Source of the DNA: Todiramphus chloris collaris
Lineage: Eukaryota; Chordata; Aves; Coraciiformes; Alcedinidae
Reading direction: 5' to 3'
DNA length: 64,000 bases
Assembly: GCA_025345505.1 (NCBI GenBank)
Contig: JANVCC010000027.1
Location: 1,115,679-1,179,678 of the forward strand
In this document: positions 59,991 to 64,000 of the stretch, in pieces
Layout: each line of letters opens with the position of its first letter
Numbering within the stretch: position 1 is the stretch's first letter
The notes under the pieces: model-generated
What the model was told of the DNA's origin: nothing
The model's database searches: none
The model's input: only the letters and a program-made list of their open reading frames with translations
Translations under genes and position numbers: made by a program

Positions 59991-62721
59991 TCCTTTTGGA
60001 AAAGAAAAGGTAACTGCTCCTCTCCAACATCTCTCCATAAAACAGGTAAGGAAATGATCATCAGCCTCATTAAGTGTGTTACCAATGACCATACGCTCAC
60101 TGATTGAGCGATTATTTCTTTAATAAAGTCTTTCACCTTCATTCACTTCAACATGGCAAACCTGCCCTGTCTTGCTGCACCAGATACCGTGGAAACTTGT
60201 GACAAAGGACCATTTCTCTCTAAATGTGCAATGCAACAATAAGCATTATTAAATACACTTGTGATAGAATCTCTTCTGAGAACGATTATACACTACAGAA
60301 AGATTTTTTCAAATCTACAAAAATGAGTTTAATAAAAAGTTACTGGAAAAAGAGAGGCTGAATCATTGCTTCTGCCAGAAATAGCCCGTCAATGACAAAT
60401 GTCATTCTATTTGTCTCAAGCACCACAATAATGCTTTGTTTGCCTCAATCTGGTTTGCATTTCTGAATGCTTGTCGCTATATGCAGGTAACTATTTTAGT
60501 TATGTGAAAAGATATCAATCCCTATTAGCCAGCTTTTCAAATACAGCTTCAATCCTTTAAATTATTACAATTCTTGCAATGCTCAACCAGGATTTAAAAA
60601 GAAAACAGAAAAGGGACTGTGCCTTATTTAAAAAGTTTTCATTGAAAACTGAGAGCGCCACGAGAGTACTTTAAAATGTACAGCCACTTGAATGTTCTTC
60701 TTACTGACGAGATTTACTGATGATTGCTTTCCTACAGCAAGAGGGCTCATCCACAGCAAAACTACTTTTCTGACTGTTCTCCCAGGCAGCTGTAGCATAC
60801 CAAAGCAACATGTTCAGCAGCCTGCCACAAGCCGTGACTGGGATCCTGCACAGTTTGGAGATGAGAGTTAACTAAGAAATGCATCTTCTGCAGCACTGGT
60901 CTCTACTCTCAAATGCCACGTTCCAGCATGAGATACACGAGCACGCCACAGTCCAGTCCAAGAATACACTGTTTTGCAATAAAAAGCCCTGGCCAACGTT
61001 CCAACACTGCTGAAGGAATTGGTCTCTGTTCCTAAGCTTTTCAAGAACATTTGAACACCATCTAGCAATGCAGTTTGGTTTTTTAGAATTAGTTACAGAA
61101 AATTTCACAATGGTTCTTAAAAGGAAGGCAAAGAAAAGTGTGTGAGGAATGCACTGAGAATTGGCCTTAGAGATAAATTGCTTTCAGCTTTGAGATGAGT
61201 TCCAGATTACAGATCAGCCTGAAGAAACAGGATTTATTTATTTAGCACTAAATAACTGTACCCTTGCTTGTAAAACCAAGCCAGGTAACAACGGGAATCG
61301 TGTTAGAGGCCACTCACGCCCACACCAGCCCAGAGCAGAATGGCTCAAAGGCATCCTCGAGTACCCACAGGCACGATGCAACGGTCCCACGCTACTGTGG
61401 AACTCACCCTCAGAAGAACATACTCAGCTGAGACAGTTCTGTAGCCCGTATCAGCATCCTCCATGTAGCTATCAAATTCAGAGTTAAGTTAGTCACAGAT
61501 TAAACCAGAGCACGCAACTCCTGCTGGATAGACAGTTACAATTTTAGAGAAATAAATACCTATTTTAAATGGCATCTGAATCGGGATGTGTTGGATTACT
61601 AGGATTTAACAGCTTTTCAGTGGGATCTAAAAAGTTTGGAAATATGCTCTCAGATTTTGCTATAAAGACAGTTCAACCTCAACAGATCCCAAGATAATCT
61701 TTTAAGGGCATCATGTACTTAGCTCACACAAATAACATATTTTAATTACAGTTAATGAGAGTCAGATTTTGTTTTGAATTCCATGATGTCAAACCTGGCA
61801 TGCTCCTTTTAGGAGTCTGTACAGAGAGCACAATAGGGTTTTTTTTTCCTGTAACTCATCTAGACTTTTTTTGTTCATGTCAGTTTGACCTTGAAGAGAA
61901 CATGATGTCCTTAACATGATCCTTTTTTTAAAAAGTCACACTCGGGGCCAACAATTCTTTCACTGAAGAGACCTCTGTGTCTTTAGCTGGTGCAATCTGT
62001 TGCTCTGTTGTGCATTAAGAGGCAGCATTCCTGGTACACCCTGGTTATAACAGAATACAGATACAACTGAGCTCTGATGGCAGAAGCATCACCACTAGCA
62101 CTGGCGTTTTTTTGTACCAGTGCTGGGAGTTTGATGAGACAGACAGTTGAACGTCTGGCACAGGGACGCAAATCTGCACGAGATTATAAAAGGTCTGATC
62201 TTCTAGTTATTTAGATAGGATAAGAAACAAGGCTCCTGGAAGTTACTAGAGTTGTGAATAGCCAGAGTGATTTCAGTAAGGATATTTATGCATTACCCAT
62301 TATTAATTTATCTGCAAATTAGGGCTATTCCACTAACAACCAGTTATAACCAGTGTAACAAATCAACTGACATTTGCCTGCGTGTAACACCTGGTGGTTT
62401 TAGTGATCCCTGCAGTAGTTTAGCAGATAGCTGTAGAGATGCTAGCAGCCTCACTAGGATCCCACCACATAGTTCAGTGGCATTAAACAAACCAGGCTGA
62501 TTCCTACCATTACTGTTCCCAGAAACTGAGAATTTGAACACAGGAGGGGTTTAGAAAACCCACAAGGTTAAGGGTTTCCTACACACAGTGCTGGTCAAGT
62601 GCTCACGGACGCTATTTTGTTTGCCTGACACATAAGGCATATATACAGAATTCATCAAGCTCAACAGGGATATTCTCCTAAGACAGATTTATACCTCCAC
62701 ATAATCATGCTGGCAGCTACT
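59991..62721. other. AT-rich non-coding DNA, no gene seen
   Basis: No exon, RNA gene or recognised repeat. TGACCTTGA, an ERR/NR5A half-site, occurs at about 61887. T-runs lie near 61841-61850 and 61923-61929. Confidence 0.5.
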
Positions 62722-63235
62722 TAGTCATAGATAGTAAGGCCAAAAGGGACCGTTAGGATAGCACAGTCTGACCTCCTGCATTGCACAGGCCAATGAACCT
62801 CACCAGTAATTTATGCTTCCAGACCATAATTTGTGTTTGAGTTATAGCAGCTCTTCTAGAGAGATCTTCAGTCACACCTTGAATATTCTAAGTGGAGGTG
62901 AAACCATTCCACGTCTAGGTAGGTTGTTCCAATGATGAATAGCCCTGGCTGACGAGAGACTGCCTTATCTCTGGGCTGAATTTACACAGCTTCCCTGCTT
63001 GCCACTGGATTTCTCCAGGCCCTTTCCAGCTGAATGTAAGAGCCATCTATTTTTTTCCCTTCCAATACCTTGGACTCCTCTAAGTCACATCTTAACATTC
63101 ACTTGGAGAACAGACCAAGTAGACATCTTTCAACATACAGTATGTCCTTGTACTCCAATTAATTTAGTAGTTCTCTGCACTTGTTCTCATTTTTAATGCA
63201 TCCTTTCTGATATTTCCTACCAAAAGGGGCCATGT
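62722..63235 (-). mobile_element. Ancient CR1 relic, amniote type, 3' end and part of ORF2
   Basis: Read on the plus strand it begins with TCATAGATAGTAAGGCCAAA (the CR1 3' end reversed) and continues with CTGACCTCCTGCATTGCACA, TTTGTGTTTGAGTTATAGCA, GTAGGTTGTTCCAATGATGA and TTCTCTGCACTTGTTCTC in the order of the old CR1 consensus known from turtles and crocodilians. It is far more diverged than the copies at 26.4 and 58.1 kb, and no frame survives. The similarity fades near 63235; a few further matches extend to about 63290. It probably predates the radiation of birds. Confidence 0.82.
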
Positions 63236-63553
63236 CAATTCTACACCTCCAAGAAGACTGGGTCTTTCTTACTGCATGGATGCTTGCGCTTAGTGAACGA
63301 ACCCTCACAACCCTGTGTCTTCATGAACATAGGACAAATTACTTACAAAGAAAAGCCTTATAACTTTGGAGTAATTAAAATTGTATAAGCAATTAAAGAT
63401 TTGTATAGATATCTTGGTATGTAATTCCCACCGACAGGATGGAAAATAGCTTATCCTGGATTTAAAAGCACTCCGCATTAATAGTTACTGCTTAACCTAC
63501 TGCCCTCATCTGTGGCATGAAAAACCCTGTGGTCTTTTTCAGTATCAATACAA
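63236..63553. other. Unique non-coding DNA, no gene seen
   Basis: Possibly a further eroded part of the ancient CR1 at its start; otherwise nothing recognised. Confidence 0.45.
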
Positions 63554-63570
63554 TTTTCTTTCTTTCTTTC
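63554..63570 (+). repeat. Short (TTTC)n microsatellite
   Basis: About four copies of TTTC. Confidence 0.75.
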
Positions 63571-64000
63571 ACAACGTGGTTGCATTTTTACTTTATTAGA
63601 TGAAGTGATATTGTCCCCAAGCCTAATACCGGACACTACTGAAGACAGGATCCAGTGTTACCCAACACAAGAATTTCTGGTAACTACTCTTTACTTAACA
63701 GAAGTGAGACTAACTTCAAGTATTTTTAGAATGTCCGATTTTATCTAAACTTCATAGTTGGGTGTGTCATTTTTAGCTTTAGGCTGCATTTCGGTTCCCA
63801 GAACCCTAAAAAAAAAATTAAAAAAAAAAATCCCCTTAACTACAAAACCACAAACTTTTGACTTCTTTTACCCACACTTACAAAGTCCGTTTGGTGAGGA
63901 AAGTTATTTGCCAGTGAGGACTGTATTGTTGGAAAATAAATATAAACAAGTAATTAGTTCTGCTTGATGCTGCTTAGAAGTGGCAGACAGTGAAATAAGC
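63571..64000. repeat. Non-coding DNA with A10-TT-A11 tract
   Basis: Runs of 10 A (63808-63817) and 11 A (63820-63830) separated by TT; nothing else recognised to the window end. The frame at 63758-63967 is open only through the Lys-rich A-run translation. Confidence 0.6.

Noticed and set aside
1..64000. CRISPR arrays, bacterial operons, tRNA or rRNA genes, endogenous retrovirus genes, telomeric repeats
   Set aside because: I looked for repeat-spacer arrays, conserved tRNA boxes, LTR and pol motifs and (CCCTAA)n on both strands and saw none; the sequence is vertebrate non-coding DNA.

Overview
This looks like non-coding nuclear DNA from a bird, or at least an archosaur. The evidence is two CR1 LINE fragments with the avian-type 3' end (an 8-bp terminal repeat followed by the conserved sequence that reads GTTGGA / TTCCAAC), and one much older CR1 of the type shared with crocodilians and turtles. 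Interspersed repeats are otherwise sparse, and long reading frames are missing. The two younger CR1 copies resemble neoavian copies more than chicken ones; that is a weak inference from memory.

I found no convincing protein-coding exon, tRNA, rRNA or known microRNA. The longest open frame is 187 codons (minus strand, 15368-15931). It and all other frames look like chance frames: none has a recognisable domain, and the only frames with protein homology I recognise are pieces of a decayed CR1 ORF2 at 58.1-58.9 kb. The window is best read as an intergenic stretch or a large intron. I cannot name the flanking gene.

Layout: 0-4 kb has two canonical G-quadruplex motifs and two or three short CpG-dense clusters, the most promoter- or enhancer-like part. 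From 4 to 26 kb the DNA is unique, with homeodomain-rich tracts at 5.4, 18.1 and 19.4 kb that have the texture of conserved non-coding elements, a perfect CRE at 15.3 kb and a nuclear-receptor motif cluster at 22.1 kb. From 26 to 45 kb come a reverse-strand CR1 tail, an inverted octamer pair at 28.4 kb, homopolymer tracts, a perfect 14-bp inverted repeat at 34.8 kb and decayed SINE- and MITE-like relics. From 45 to 64 kb the DNA is AT-rich, with a 25-bp minisatellite at 51.9 kb, a probable old CR1 at 54.9 kb, the best-preserved CR1 at 58.1-58.96 kb carrying an internal 29-bp triplication, and a degraded ancient CR1 at 62.7-63.2 kb.

The calls rest on reading motifs by eye and on remembered family consensus sequences. 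I saw no new gene system. The items most worth checking are the regulatory-motif clusters, the CR1 triplication and the ancient repeats.
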